DNA from: Bolinopsis microptera
Taxonomy: Eukaryota > Ctenophora > Tentaculata > Lobata > Bolinopsidae
Assembly (NCBI RefSeq): GCF_026151205.1
Contig: NC_087081.1
Coordinates: 14,437,340-14,501,339, forward strand
Reading direction: 5' to 3'
Length of the DNA stretch: 64,000 nt
The notes below the pieces were generated by a model. The model did no database searches, was not told the DNA's origin, and saw only the letters and a list, made by a program, of their open reading frames with translations. Positions 33,991 to 46,150 of this stretch are shown piece by piece. Within the stretch, counting starts at the first letter, position 1, and every line of letters starts with the position of its first letter. Made by a program: the position numbers and the translations under genes.

Positions 33991-36950
33991 CCCACCAAAT
34001 TTCGAAGGAAGAAAAGAAACCCACATTGTGACGGTAGGGTAGAAAGTCCTGGAAGAGTGGAAAAGAATTTTCTCCCTATGTCAGCGTTCAAACAGAAAGC
34101 GGAAGCGTAATGCGACATAGATGAGACATGGAAGCGGGTAAAAAATAACCAAGGGTGGCAAAGATATATCCTGGCCGGTATGATGTGCTCAACCGGAGCT
34201 GTCAAATTTAAGGATGCATAACGATAGAACAGGTCTGAGGGTAATGTCTGGAAAATAAAATAATCAAACAACATTACCACTTTCTTAGTAATTTATTTTA
34301 CAGTATGATTATTCGTGTATTTAAATTGCTTACAAAAGCTGGAAATGGAGAAATAAGAAAGCAAAAAAAATAGTAATTCGAGTAATAATTTTTTCCAGGG
34401 GGGGGGGGGGGGGATACAGACCAGTCACTGGCTAAACAGTGAAAAACACATTCGGTCATTCTTACCTTCAAAGAACAAACAGACAGACGGGTGACGAACC
34501 ACCACTCAAAACGAAATCGGAGAGCTCATTAGTCAGAGCTAATGAAACTCGATCTCTACCCCACTGGAGAGGTAACTAGCAGGAATCAGATACTGCGGTC
34601 ATAGGCCTTCCCCAGAGTTGGGCATGTTTCGTGCAAGATCAGGGACAAGAATGCTAATCCGTTCAAAAATGCTCTGCCAAGTTAGGGTACAATGGACAAT
34701 CCCACTGGCATGTGTGAAGAATTTGCATCAGGGGTAGTGCACCGAAAGAGCTCAAACCTCCATATAGAGGCAGAAGAAAGTAGAAAGTGTTAGTAACCGT
34801 TACTGGGACCCTGTGGAACTTGCTTCTCTGGCGAGCTTGAGGAGCGAGGTTGCTGCGAACTTGTTGAAGCTAACGGTTCCCAGTATTTGCCGTCGAAACC
34901 ATCTCGCGGCAAAAAGAACATCATTGCCCTCAGAAAAATGGACCAAAAATCACTTGAAGTTAGAGCTAGGATATCGATCAACATGGGCTAAAATCTTCAA
35001 CTTAGTCAAACTTCGGTCTGAAACAACAAAATTATTCGTGTTGGTCAGAGGGCCTGTTTTACGTCGTAACAAGAAGAGCACCTTATATCTTATCACTAAA
35101 AACAATGGAATATTTGTGGTTGAGGAATTTAAAGTTAGTTATAAGTTCCCTCGAAAGATGTTTCATATCATATAAGGCTGTGGGCTATATATAAGCAAGG
35201 GGCACGAAGTGCTGAGCTGTTAAGCGTGCTAAAGTCGAAGAAGCAATTGGAAACATAACAGAAAGGCGATCACTTCTTCACAGTCTATTTAAAGATGAAG
35301 AGAATAGTTAATACAGCGTGAGGGCTGCGATCGCATGGATGTGTTCTATCAAACCAATTGATGTTTAAGTTCATCATAGGCAGTATGAACAATTCGTTCT
35401 TGAAAGTTTTAAGCTCTTAAAGCTTGCATTGCGCATTTAAAGCCACACACTATCTTTAATGAAGCAATGATCGAAACATGCTTTTGGGAAGTCAACTCCT
35501 CAAGATCGGCTTTTAATTAAAAGATGCGGGAATATGTGGTCTAGCAAAAGAAAAAACGAGACTGATGTGTTTTATAAAAGTTTGTTAAACTCTGGATTCT
35601 GCAATCTAAGGTGTATCGTAAACGATATGGTGAACACCCAAAACAGCTTTCTATAAGGGAAGTTACAGCAAGTGTTGAAATCGGTAAGCTCGTACCTGAA
35701 AAAAAACCGTTCACTTTGAAGTCTTATCAAATTGTCTTATTAATTTCTTCGGAGTGGATGGTACCTGCGTCAATCCCCCATAATATAGATGTTGCAGAGG
35801 TAATCAAATCCTGCCGTGTACATTTTTCGTAATCCATAGATTAGTTTTGGTTAAGATAATGGGTGATTGGCTACAATCTGTCCTTCTGTTGAGGAGAGAT
35901 ATTAGTTATATATTGATCCGATGTGGTGGCCTACAGCCTGCAGGCGTACAGGTACATTTGTTTAATACAACAGCATCAATGTGCTCTCGGACAGTTTTGT
36001 CGGACATTTGCTCTATCTGTAAAGCTTAAGAATAAGTTGACAATAATTATTTTCATCTTAAATTTATTTCTGTTTCAAAACACTTGACAAGAAATTTGCT
36101 TGCCGTTTCTGCACGAAATTATAATTAGTAATTTTTTTTCAATCTGGGATTGAAAAGAATCAAGTACTCACGTTAAAATTTGGTAACTTCACAACGTAAT
36201 CTGCATTCTCCAATCGAATTTACGGACTTACTCAGGCCTCATCGTTTTAAGTTTTGACATTTCTGTTGTCTAGGGGGGACACTATTGGCTATTTATAGAA
36301 ATCTTCTAGATGTTTTGCTTGGATGTTATGACAGATATTTACTAATTCCAAGTTCATTTCTTTTGACTGGACTGCAGTCATAAAGACAGCCCAGTTACCA
36401 GGCGACCTGGGGGACTAGGGGGCTTATCTTTTTTCTGGGGTTCAATTTTTCCGGGGGGGGGGGGTGACAGAATCTAACTAACAGAATAAAGAATGCTGGT
36501 TCTAGAAATCGGGGAAGAAGAGGGAGTAGGAGGCCCCGAGGTTGAAGAGGGGCAGAAGAGGGGGGCTGCGGCAGGAAGAGGGAGAAAATACAGCACCGGC
36601 TCCAGGTCCAAGCTAACCGGCCTACCGGTCCAGCTAAACCGGTATTATTTACCCAACGAGGTGATTGAATATAAATGGAGGGATCGTACTTTTGACAGCG
36701 TTTTTTTTGCATGAAATGTTAATTTGTAACTTTTGCAGAGTAGACAGAAAAAAGATTAAGGTTATTTCATGATTTTAATAGGATTTCCATGAGTTAATAG
36801 GACGGTTTGAAGGGGACAGATGCAGGGAAACACTATACTAAAACTTCTTAGCGATCAAAGAGAATAAGAAACAATCCTTTAAGTTATTTCTATCTCTAAT
36901 AAATTAGACTGCGTTGTGGGCCATTTCCGTCAAATTTGTCAGTATTTAGC
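33991..36950. other. no gene supported; homopolymer runs
   Basis: G-runs at about 34,400-34,413 and 36,453-36,464 and a purine-rich stretch at 36,510-36,590 stand out. Frames at 34813-35175 (+), 34790-34984 (-) and 36493-36714 (+) were examined and not supported. Confidence 0.4.
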
Positions 36951-37199
36951 CGAATTTTAGCTTTCATTTAGATTCACGTCTCCCGAAATAAAACTGCGAA
37001 CAAAGTGAACTGGAACTTAAGTAAACTGAAAAACAAATTTTCGTCACGCATTGGACTTTATCAAGTGGAACCTTGATAAGTTCCAATGCGTGACGAACAT
37101 TTGGTTTTTTACAGTTTCTTAGTTCTTGTTTCACTTTGTTTCGCAGTTGTATTCGGGAGACATGAAGTCAAAAATGAAAGCTAAATTCGTCTCAAACTC
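36951..37199. mobile_element. foldback MITE, about 110-bp arms
   Basis: The left arm starts CGAATTTTAGCTTTCATTT and the right arm ends with its complement at 37199. Inner blocks (TCTCCCGAAT, ACTGCGAA-CAAAGTGAA, CGTCACGCATTGGA) pair throughout with a few mismatches. The loop is only about 20-25 bases. No coding capacity. Confidence 0.85.
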
Positions 37200-38171
37200 C
37201 GCTCAGCTTAGATCTATTTAGCAGTATTTAAACAATAACTGTTACAATTTCAAGTATATTTAATTATGATTTATTTCCTATTTGGGATAATAATATTAGT
37301 TGATTATATTTCGAGATGTATGATGTAGTAGTCACTTTGATAATTCTAAATCGAATTCTGTTTTGCTTACATTAATACTTTATGATTCATAAATTAAAGC
37401 AGGTTTATTACATTCTATTCTTTGTATGTTATAAGCAGCTTTTTATCGGACAAAGTGGTTTGCTAGCTTTTTGCAGAGTACATCTCACTCATCTAATCTA
37501 CATTAAATATTATACCACATCTATAATTATTACCTATAATTTCTTCAGAAAAGTCGCAGCGGGCTTAAGTAGGAAACCAAAATAGGTTTCTATGTTGTTA
37601 GAAGTACCTATAAAAGTGCATCTAACAGGACGGAGGCAGAAACAAGGGTTTGGTTTTCCAATCAACTCTTGAGGTGATTAAGCGCTACATTTAAACATTC
37701 ATGTCAACCATCAAAATGTGTATCAATTGATGGACAATGCAAGACGCACGAAACTGCAACGACCAGTTAAAAAATTTACTAAAGAAGTTCTTTCGGCTTT
37801 GTGTTAATAGTATTGTATTTTTATTCTTTAACTGTCTCCTGAATATAAACCTCTTTCATTTCTTTTCATCTTTTCGTCTTTTTACATTATTGATTATTCA
37901 TTTTTCTTCTTCGTATCTTTGCCCAATATTTTCTTTTCTTTCATCATTTTTTCTTTGTAATCTCAATATGATATTTTTTACCACTTAATTTTCTTTCATT
38001 CTTATTTTCTGTTTTTCTTGTTTGAAGTCTCAATACAACATGAACTATATCTTATTTTTTATTTTTCAAGGCAATTTAATTTCGGTCATTACCATTAACT
38101 CTAAAAAACTATGTCAGTACAGCTTTCATTATCGATGCTGCGGATTACGATACAGCAGCAGCCAGCAGAGT
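37200..38171. other. no gene; T-rich repeat copy
   Basis: Positions 37,840-38,040 repeat the T-rich tail seen at 27-31 kb (TTTTCTGTTTTTCTTGTTTG-AAGTCTC). The remainder is AT-rich with no supported feature. Confidence 0.45.
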
Positions 38172-38366
38172 TTGACAGTATCCAAGTGGGCCCCGACATG
38201 TTTTCGCGAACAGGAGTTTCCGAACGGTGTGTTAGGGTTAACCCAACCCTAACCTAACCCTAACTGTCCTAACCCCTAACCCTAACCCTTAAACCTTAAC
38301 CCGGGTCGAAAACACTTGTTCAGGACTCCTGTTCGCAACACATGTCGGGCGGGGGTGCAGCTGTCA
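38172..38366. mobile_element. inverted repeat enclosing telomere-like array
   Basis: The arms TGACAG...CCCCGACATGTTTTCGCGAACAGGAGT (38,174-38,216) and the inverse of CCCGACATGTGTTGCGAACAGGAGT (38,325-38,349, continuing to CTGTCAG) pair imperfectly. Between them, at 38,230-38,302, lie about ten degenerate copies of CCCTAA in one orientation, started by one TTAGGG. This looks like a small element carrying an interstitial telomeric tract. Confidence 0.7.
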
Positions 38367-38369
38367 GCC

Positions 38370-40645
38370 TATTTTACCTATAATTACTGTTACCTTAAGA
38401 CATATACCCTACAGTCATCCCCCATCTTTCGGTTATTTCCATGAACTAGTTTCCAGGTATATAGAGATAACGTTTTCTTGTGTCGTGCTAGTTGTTTTAA
38501 TACAATAACCTAGTGTATTGAGTAGTTTCATTAGGGAAACCTCACAGAGCTACTGGATGCTGCCCGGAGTTTTTATAAAACAGTGGCGACGGAGTTACGT
38601 ATAATGATTAGCCATTCCAGATTCATAGGAAATTGCCTGTAAGCGGGCAACCAGAACACTCTAAACTTTTACATATATGAAGCTTACAAATTGAATTATT
38701 TAAGCTGAGAAAGAAATCTTTTCCATCTTGGCTACTAAAAAGGGCCCAAATTAAACCACCCTGAACTCTATGATGCATCCATCAAAGAAATTTTGTGGTT
38801 ATGCGAACGCCGGGATCATTTAATGCAATATCCGGACATTAGCTTTGAAGCACTGGCCACTAAGTAGACTATTCTGAGGAGTGCCATGAGTTATCATGGG
38901 ATATGTCGGCAATAGATTTAGATATAATTTTATACGGTTTTATAAACTTTTCTATAAACAAGGACGGTACGAGTATAAATTGTTATTATTTCAAAAATTA
39001 TTATTACGTAATAATTTAAAAAATATTTTGTTTATATTAATAAGAGGATTGAAGAGAAGCCTACTTGTGATGGCTAATCACCACACCAGATTGGAGAACA
39101 CTCCAAAGGATTCATAAGATCGTGGACAGAAGAATGGCACAAACGATTCAAGACCAAACTCCCAAACACCTATCAAAACGGGAAGTACAAAAGAGGATAA
39201 GGGAGGTGATTAAGTGCACATTGAAGAGATTGCAGCAACCCGTCAGCAACAACAGCTCACGGGAGGAGGCGAGAATAGTGCCAGTGCCCCAACGGAAGAC
39301 AGTAGCAGAAAACTCCAGATCATGAGGAGGTTTGAAGCAAATCTACCGAAGCGGAGATGTTCCCTAAGGAGGTGAAACGAAAGGAATCTTAATAACAGAT
39401 GCAATAAAATGGACCATTGAAGAATCTAGAACGGATTCACTACCACCCTTCCCAAAAAATACCAGGGATACAAGGGTCTATGGTCAATTGAGAAGGCAAT
39501 TGTGTAAAAGTTAGATCGTGAGGTTTCGATATATTAACTTTGTTAACAGCGGCATTATGTAATGTTAGGAGAAGTGTGAGTTTTTAATTTATTATTAGGA
39601 ACACTTTATTGTGAATGTGGTAGTATAAGGACCGTTACACATTTCCGGGTTAGTGCGACATTTTCGTGTAAGAGTATAGTTTAGATCTAGCCCCATTCCC
39701 ATTACGAAGGGAGCCATCAACATCCTCCTACATTAATACTAAATCTAGATGAGGGGGTGAAGCAGCGAGGATGAGGGCTGGCTTGAAAACTTTTTGAAAA
39801 CTAAGGATTGGGGGGCAGAGGAGTTGTTGGTGAAGATGAGGAGAGTGGCGGAACGGGGTGATGTCCAGCATACAGAAGTGTAGGCAGGGACGAAGAAAGG
39901 TTTTCAGAACTCGGAGGGGAGTACCAATTGGTGAAAGTGAAATCAAACAACAGGTGGGCAGTTGAGTGCGAGTTCAAACAGCGACTCGCGTGATTGGGCG
40001 AGATTCGCGCGGAATTCGTCCAACACGCGACTTGGGCACTGGACGGGCATGGACAGCCTGGTGAGGCCTCAGAAACATGGAGAGGACTTTCTGAGGACTT
40101 CTATTTTGTTTTGATATTTTATTGTATTTATTTATTGTTGGATTCACGAGTTTCATTTGGTTTAACTTCAAATTTGTTACTTGAATAATATTTTGTAGAT
40201 TTTTGTGTTTGATTTTTGTATTCCTTTATCTTCTAAACCTCCCTTTATCCGCTTGTCTAACCTTCTATCACTTTTCTGTTACTAGCATGTCATCATCCTG
40301 AGGGAGCCTCGTTCGTAAACCGTCGCCCGAGACACGACTGCCATCAGCAGTGCGTATACGACGACCGGCAAAGGAGTTAGAAGAACTCAAGAAACGCCTC
40401 AGGGGCGGGCAGAAAGAAGAATAAGAGACTAACAGTGGAAGGAGAGATACTTGGCGGATATCAAAGGCGGCAAAGAATGGGCAACCCAGCCGGGGGCGCC
40501 CCCGCATATTTCACAGCCCCACCTCGCCAGCACAGAGCAGGGACAAAAAGGATTTTCGCGGCATGATTAGACTGCAGTTAGACAGAATAGGCCAAATGAG
40601 GCCAAAATAGAAGATAACCCTACAACTTCGTTCAATCAATTTCAG
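38370..40645. other. no gene supported; GC-richer unrecognised patches
   Basis: Positions 39,730-40,080 and 40,290-40,560 are GC-richer but give no credible protein. At about 40,549 the sequence CAGGGACAAAAAGGATTTTCGCG matches the end of the 57.9-kb MITE. Frames at 38896-39117 and 39122-39325 are unsupported. Confidence 0.4.
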
Positions 40646-40949
40646 AAATAGTCGATGAAGTGTTAATTACAGTGACAGTTATCATCGTCCTCATCGTCCT
40701 GGCATTCTTAGTTCTTGTCATATTGTTCATTCTAAAGAGAAAGGGAAAAATCCAAACAAAGAGGTTTGTTATGTTTTTTTATTACATTCCGACTTTTAGC
40801 GTCTAAAAAATTGCTCATAATAATAAGCTTAACATTATTAACATTATGTTTCCAGAAACAAGAAAAGCCAAAAAATAGAAATGGGAAGCAAACCGACAAG
40901 AAGCACATACGTCGTTGAAAACAGTGGCGTTATTGGGACAGAAAACTAG
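40646..40949 (+). CDS. 3' end of a type I membrane protein: TM and tail exons
   Basis: Exon A (40646-40763, acceptor CAATTTCAG, donor GTTTGT) starts in phase 1. It encodes a short acidic linker (IVDEV), about 23 hydrophobic residues (ITVTVIIVLIVLAFLVLVIL) and a Lys/Arg stop-transfer stretch (KRKGKIQTK). Exon B (40856-40949, acceptor TTTCCAG) continues in phase with a 30-residue tail ending STYVVENSGVIGTEN and a TAG stop. Segment order and charge fit a single-pass receptor with a short cytoplasmic tail. Phase 1 entry is what Ig-type extracellular exons need, and such exons occur 17 kb downstream; direct upstream exons were not found. The single Tyr (TYVVE) fits neither an ITIM nor an ITAM. An AATAAA follows at 41027. 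Confidence 0.6.
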
Positions 40950-41026
40950 ATACCATGCATTTTATAAGGGACTTAAATTGATTTTTATTTTATTGCAAAT
41001 TTCTCTTTCGACAATATTTTCAATTC

Positions 41027-41032
41027 AATAAA
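41027..41032 (+). terminator. polyadenylation signal for the TM/tail gene
   Basis: AATAAA lies 78 bases after the TAG stop of the tail exon, and a second AATAAA follows near 41,080. The spacing suits a short 3' UTR. Confidence 0.5.
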
Positions 41033-42939
41033 AAGGGTCTTTCTTATTCTAGATTTCTGTTGATACAAAATGAAAAGAAAATAAACAACTGAGTGTACCT
41101 TTTGTGTAATTTCTTGAAGTGTTTATATTTTGATTTGTTCGTATACCTTAGTTCGTTTAATTATGACGGGTTAAATTTTGCGGTCTTTCAGAAATTCCGC
41201 CATAATTTTACCCATCATTATTTATACCCGCCATAATAAAAACCCGCCGAGTCAATTGTTGGAGTTCCAACAGGATGAATGGCATAATGATTTGATCGTT
41301 CCTCTATTAAATTGATACAAGCGTCGTGAACTCACTTTTTGGGTAACGAGGTAGTTTTATTCAAAAAAATCGAATTATCTGGTTGCAACGGACGCACTAG
41401 TACTGTTAAAATGATTGAAATCGTGCTATGATACGTAATACGTATTACTATTACTTATTCATACTTATTACCTAGTCGACGGAGGTTAAACTGATTTTGG
41501 AGAATGGTCGAAATGTTCAGTTTATTGAGGAGAAGGTACCCAAACCAGAACAAGGACTTGCATATTGTCCGTCATAAATGCACGAACTAATGTAACTGTA
41601 AGTTTATAATTTTTATAATCAATTATTGCAGTATAGCAAAATGTGCATATTCAACAGATATGCTAATGTAAATATACACTATTGAACTATAACATTGATG
41701 TTATCACATTTTGCGTGGCGTTTTAAAATGCTCCTGTGTTTTGCATTGCTCTAAATTCATCGTAACATAAGTACAATTATGCCGCTAACATTCTGGAACC
41801 CTCAATGGCTTGAGCCTTCAATTTCATCAAAACGCTTAAAACCTGGAGTTTTACTTTTTATTTTTATTTCCTAAGAAAATTATACATATGCTTTGTCATT
41901 CACCTAAAAGCTTATGATAAACAAAATCATAGATGATACGTACGAACTCTACGAACTCCTCAGTGACAACGAACTCTACGAACTCATCAACCCAAAATTA
42001 CGAACTCTTGAGGAGTTCGTTTTGTACAACTTACGTAAAATGAAATTAAACAGAAATTGTATTTACAATTCAGCCAATTCAACACATAACATACGATTGT
42101 AAAACAACTAAATATATTGGTACTCGAAACTTCTACCACGCGTCGCGTGTACACTGTACATTTCACAGTACAAGGACTGGTCGATCGACTGGAACATTCT
42201 GGCGCCAATAGTTTGCGCGCGCACGTTCCCTGGACACGTTGCAGAAAACTTCAACTTGTACTTCTGGCGTTGCGTTTCGTTTTCTTCTGCTGTAAACAGC
42301 TGTGATCACACCGAATGTACATTGTACATTCAGTGTTCATGTATGATGTATACATTTTATTTTGCCATGTACAGCAGACTGAACTATTTGAAATTGAAGT
42401 GCACTGTGTATAGACTTATAGGTATTATAGGTATATAGTTAATGATTCAAATGTCATTGTAGGTACAACTTTACAACAAGTGAGTAAAATTTAACATTCT
42501 GTATTGCTCGTTATTTATTTATTTATACAAAAATATTATAGTTTTATTCTTTATTTTTACCCCAATAAATATCTGAGATCATGCGAGAAATCCTGAGCTG
42601 ATTACTTAAAAAAAAAAACATTTTCCATGTTTTTTTTTGAAAAATTGACTAACGAACTCCAACGAACTCTAACGAACTCCAAATTTTGAACGAACTCCAC
42701 GAACTCTACGCCAAAAATCAACGAACTCCGCATCTATGAACAAAATAACTAAAAGTATTGACATACCGCAATTTTCACCTCCAATTATTTGCATTCTTGA
42801 AATTCTTTATTATTGTCTTTTTATCATCAGCAGATAGAACTTACCCTTTCGTCATGGCTGGTAAATATGTTTGAATAGAATAAAATAATACATTGTGAAA
42901 ATGTGAATGCACATACATCGTTACAAGAAATAGGGTAAA

Positions 42940-43013
42940 ATTTCTTACCTGGGCGAAATACAGTGCGTTTAGAACTGCTGTACTGTGTTCCAATTGTCGC
43001 TTTGTATTAGGGT
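42940..43013 (+). repeat. fragment of the promoter-like block
   Basis: About 74 bases starting AATTTCTTACCTGGGCGAAA are nearly identical to 45,776-45,848, the upstream part of the larger duplicated block. Similarity ends abruptly after TTTGTATTAGG. Confidence 0.8.
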
Positions 43014-43268
43014 AATAGTAGAGGCTCTTACGGGCAAATAAGGCACTTTTCTGCTGGAGCCCCTAGGCTCCTGGGATTATTGTTTTATGAACTAGTAAGT
43101 TAGTAAGTAGTGCCGTATTGATAGCCGATCTCAGATGCCAATATGGGGGCTGTATGGACATGTGCTGACGGTTATTTGCTTTTTCCCGCGCACCTCGCTC
43201 AATCACAGAGTATATAACTATAAGTATATACTCGAACTTGATTTCAATATAATATATTCACACAACTC

Positions 43269-43322
43269 CTATAGATGCTTACTTGACGATATTATTATTA
43301 CGTCAAGTAACCATCTAGGAGT
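43269..43322. repeat. hairpin with about 20-bp arms
   Basis: CCTATAGATGCTTACTTGACG pairs with CGTCAAGTAACCATCTAGG across an AT-rich 12-base loop. Function is unknown. Confidence 0.6.
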
Positions 43323-43844
43323 AGATTTACTTTTTTAGTGTTAATACAATAAACAATGGTTAACCGTAGGATAAATATTAATAATTAAAAGCAACCATAC
43401 GGAGATAACATTTTACTTATAGTAAGTTCAACTCATTTTAAACTTAAAAAATAAAAGCCTTCTTTAAAAAAGAAAACATTTCAATTTAAGGTTCTGATCT
43501 CACATAAAAACAAATTAAAATTTTAATATGATATCCGAGAATTGTTCGTGAGGTATAAGTTATTCTGAATTGTCATCACATCGTAGAAAATCATTGATAG
43601 AACTTGACTGCAAGTCCCCTTCTGTGTTCTGGAAGAAATTGAATTGTCTTATATAGTCTCATATTAAAATGATTACTGGGTAAGGGTTTCCAAATTTTAG
43701 CTAATTTGATTTAATGATGGCTCTGTGGCACAGTTCTGTCTGCTTGTGTAATGGGATAATGATTAATCACTCTACACTCGACTGTCACGTAACTTTTTCA
43801 ACCCGTTCTCTAGCTGGTCCTGAACGACTATTCCGATTCGAAAC

Positions 43845-44930
43845 TCTAACCCTCTAATCTGATCCCAAACCTCAACCAATCCTTAACAAAAGCATATGCT
43901 GAAACCCTAACCCTAACGAGAAATTAGACTAACTTCCTTATACGGTCATATCACGTGATCGAGACAGTTTTGCGCCAATATCTCGTCAGTGGAGCATTTT
44001 AACCCTATGTTAATGTCGTAGGGTGTGATTCGGAATCAGCATCCAAAAATAAATCGAATAAAGTTGGTTTCAACTGTCGGGGGCTATTTGAGAACAATCT
44101 CGAAGATCGACTGTAGAGTGATTTAGCACGCTTGAACCAAAGTCACGTGATAATTTTAAGGCAAGCGAATTAGTAAACCCCAGCCGGTAGAGTTAGCTGG
44201 GAAAAAGTCAGTACCTGTTCAACATGAAGGTCTCCTATCATCGGAAAGTAGGTTTTAAGGTCGTATCCCGGAAAGGAAAACCCGCATTTGCTTGGACAGC
44301 ACATACAAGGGGGCATCCGACGACCGACACATCCACTGCTAGCTTTTGGTCGGGATTAAGGACGTTTTTGGCTGCTGTTTCCAAATCGATACAGTGCTTT
44401 TGCATCACGGGAGTGTTCGGTTGCTCAAAGAGCAAGGGGAGAATCCCGTTTACTGTACTCTGGTCTTGTGGCTTGACTGACCGTTCTTAATCTTGCCTGG
44501 ATTGGAAGACAAAACTTGTCAGACTGAGGTCATCTGGTGTGTCTTGCGCCGAGCTGTTCACTATTAACTACACCTCTAACCCTAACCTGACTCTGAGCAC
44601 TAAACAATCGAATTCGTGTTTTACTTGCCTGTCACGTGACCAAAACAGTTTTCCCATAACTCTACAGAAAAGTATTTTACCCTACGTTCTGTTAGTTAGA
44701 GACAGAGTAAGGATTAGGGCAAGGGTTGTGGTGAGGGTTAGGACATATGAATAGTTTCGGGGTTAAAGTTACGGTTACTTTATTTTAGGGTTAGGGTTAA
44801 TATTAACAATTAGGAGATTAGGAATATGCTTAAACCGTTTTGTTTGGCTGCAAAACCAATACCATGAAAAGCAAAGTCACGTGATAATTTTAAGGCAAGC
44901 GAGTTAGTAAAAGCCAGCGCCAAGAAATTT
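43845..44930. repeat. mixed repeat: telomere-like words and CACGTG modules
   Basis: CCCTAA words occur at 43,850-43,915 and 44,572-44,590, and GGGTTAGGG at 44,790-44,805. Two nearly identical segments GTCACGTGATAATTTTAAGG (44,140-44,175 and 44,877-44,912) and the ATTCGGAAT-type module shared with the window start lie between them. This is a patchwork of one dispersed repeat family. Confidence 0.65.
44238..44435 (-). pseudogene. fragment of an unidentified transposon-type protein
   Basis: The minus frame contains CIDLETAAKNVLNPDQKLAVD and then CPLVCAVQANAG. The arrangement LNPxQ...V..D.PL.A..K..Q is one I associate with a repeated protein family in marine invertebrate genomes, but I cannot name it. 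Only about 50 residues fit and the frame sits inside repeats, so this is at best a fossil. Confidence 0.3.
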
Positions 44931-45735
44931 AGCGTGAACTTTCACAAACCGACATTTAGCGCTAAATGTTAACTGTCGCAAAACCGACATTCTCCGCTTT
45001 CTAGCGCTTTCTAGCGCTATCTAACGCTAAACAGCGCTAAATAGCCTGAACTGTCGTGAACTGACATCTAGCGCTAGATATTGATAACGCTATCTAGCGC
45101 TAAATGTCGCCGCGTCAGAAGTCATCAGATGTCGACATCTAGCGCTAGATAGCGCTAAATGTCGTGGTAACATATAGCGCTAGATAGCGCTATCTAGCGC
45201 AATCTGTCGCCCACAAAAAGGACATAAATTCTATGCAAATAGCGCTAGCTGTCGCCTGGCGACATTGTCGCGTAATTAGTGTTATATGAAGCTATATAGC
45301 GTCATCTAGCGTCATCTAGCGTCATGTAGCGTCATATAGCGCTATATAGCGCTAGATGGCGATATTGGAAAGGTGTCGCGCAATTGGCGGCATTGTCGCT
45401 ATTTAGCGCTATCTAGCGTCATTTAGCGTCATGTATCGCCATATAGCGCTATATAGCGCTAGATGGCGATATTGGAAAGGTGTCGCGCAATTGGCGGCAT
45501 TGTCGCTATTTAGCGCTATCTAGCGTCATTTAGTGTCATTTAGCGTCATCTAGCGTCATTTAGCGTCATCTAGCGTCATCTAGCGTCATCTAGCGTCATC
45601 TAGCGTCATCTAGCGTCATCTAGCGTCATCTAGCGTCATCTAGCGTCGTCTAGCGTCATCTAGCGTCATTTAGCGTCATCTATCATCATCAGGCGACATA
45701 TCACGCTAGATGACGCTATATGACGCTATAATATG
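44931..45735. repeat. satellite of TAGCGCTA and TAGCGTCATC words
   Basis: The first part (44,931-45,300) is a loose collection of the palindrome TAGCGCTA with ATCTAGCG and TGTCGC words. A 107-bp higher-order unit is then duplicated in tandem (matching points 45,341 and 45,448). From about 45,511 to 45,690 the decamer TAGCGTCATC or TAGCGTCATT repeats about 18 times with few changes. There is no spacer between units, so it is not a CRISPR-type array. Confidence 0.9.
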
Positions 45736-45773
45736 ACGCTAGATGTCGAATTTCAACTATCGGCAAAGGTCCA

Positions 45774-46150
45774 AATTTCTTACCTGGGCGAAATACAGTG
45801 CGTTTAGAACTGCTGTACTGTGGTCCAATTGTCGCTTTGTATTAGGATAGCTTCCGGGATGCTGTACTAATGTGACACCTGCAAACGTCCATACTTACCA
45901 GACTTAAATAAACAATCTCAAGGTGTAACAGGGCTGCACGTTTTTCCCACGATACTGCCGAGGCTAGAACAAACAACTTCACGGAAACGCATCGCACTGT
46001 ACAGATAATATCTGATCAGTGCAACAGTGTGATCTTTGCATTTTCGTACGTCGGTCAAAACGTGCAAACAATTCAAACGACGCGTCATAATTTTTCTCTC
46101 GTTTTTCATGAACTTTTATGCTATTAATTCTTACCATTTAAGCTGATCGG
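45774..46150 (+). repeat. promoter-like duplicated block, copy A
   Basis: Roughly 45,834-46,140 aligns with 56,295-56,640. The best part runs from AACGTCCATACT through CAGGGCTGCACGTTTTTCCC and on to CACTGTACAGATAATATCT, about 95% identical over 120 bases. Where copy B has TATATAA this copy has TAAATAA. No receptor exon follows within 2 kb, so this may be an orphaned 5' region or simply a dispersed repeat. Confidence 0.75.

Larger units (their letters stand above)
41100..43840. other. no gene; clusters of ACGAACTC words
   Basis: ACGAACTC occurs repeatedly at 41,940-42,022 and again at 42,655-42,730, flanking about 630 bases. The words are in the same orientation, with one inverse copy at the end of the first cluster. 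No protein is supported here. Confidence 0.5.

Noticed and set aside
34790-34984. Minus-strand frame ending in a Ser/Pro/Gln-rich tail, like a protein C-terminus
   Set aside because: A weak acceptor may precede it, but no upstream exon could be joined and the opposite strand is equally open.
36493-36714. 73-codon plus-strand frame with Glu/Gly-rich start
   Set aside because: The start lies in a purine-rich low-complexity run next to a G-run; no family recognised.
40749-40949. ITIM or ITAM signalling motif in the cytoplasmic tail
   Set aside because: The only Tyr is followed by VVE, so the +3 hydrophobic residue required by both motifs is absent.
44224-44490. 88-codon plus-strand frame
   Set aside because: It lies opposite a minus-strand transposon-like fragment inside repeats; the plus frame has no recognisable content.
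45511-45690. Regular short repeats that could suggest a CRISPR array
   Set aside because: Units are 10 bp, contiguous and without spacers, in a eukaryotic genome; this is a satellite.
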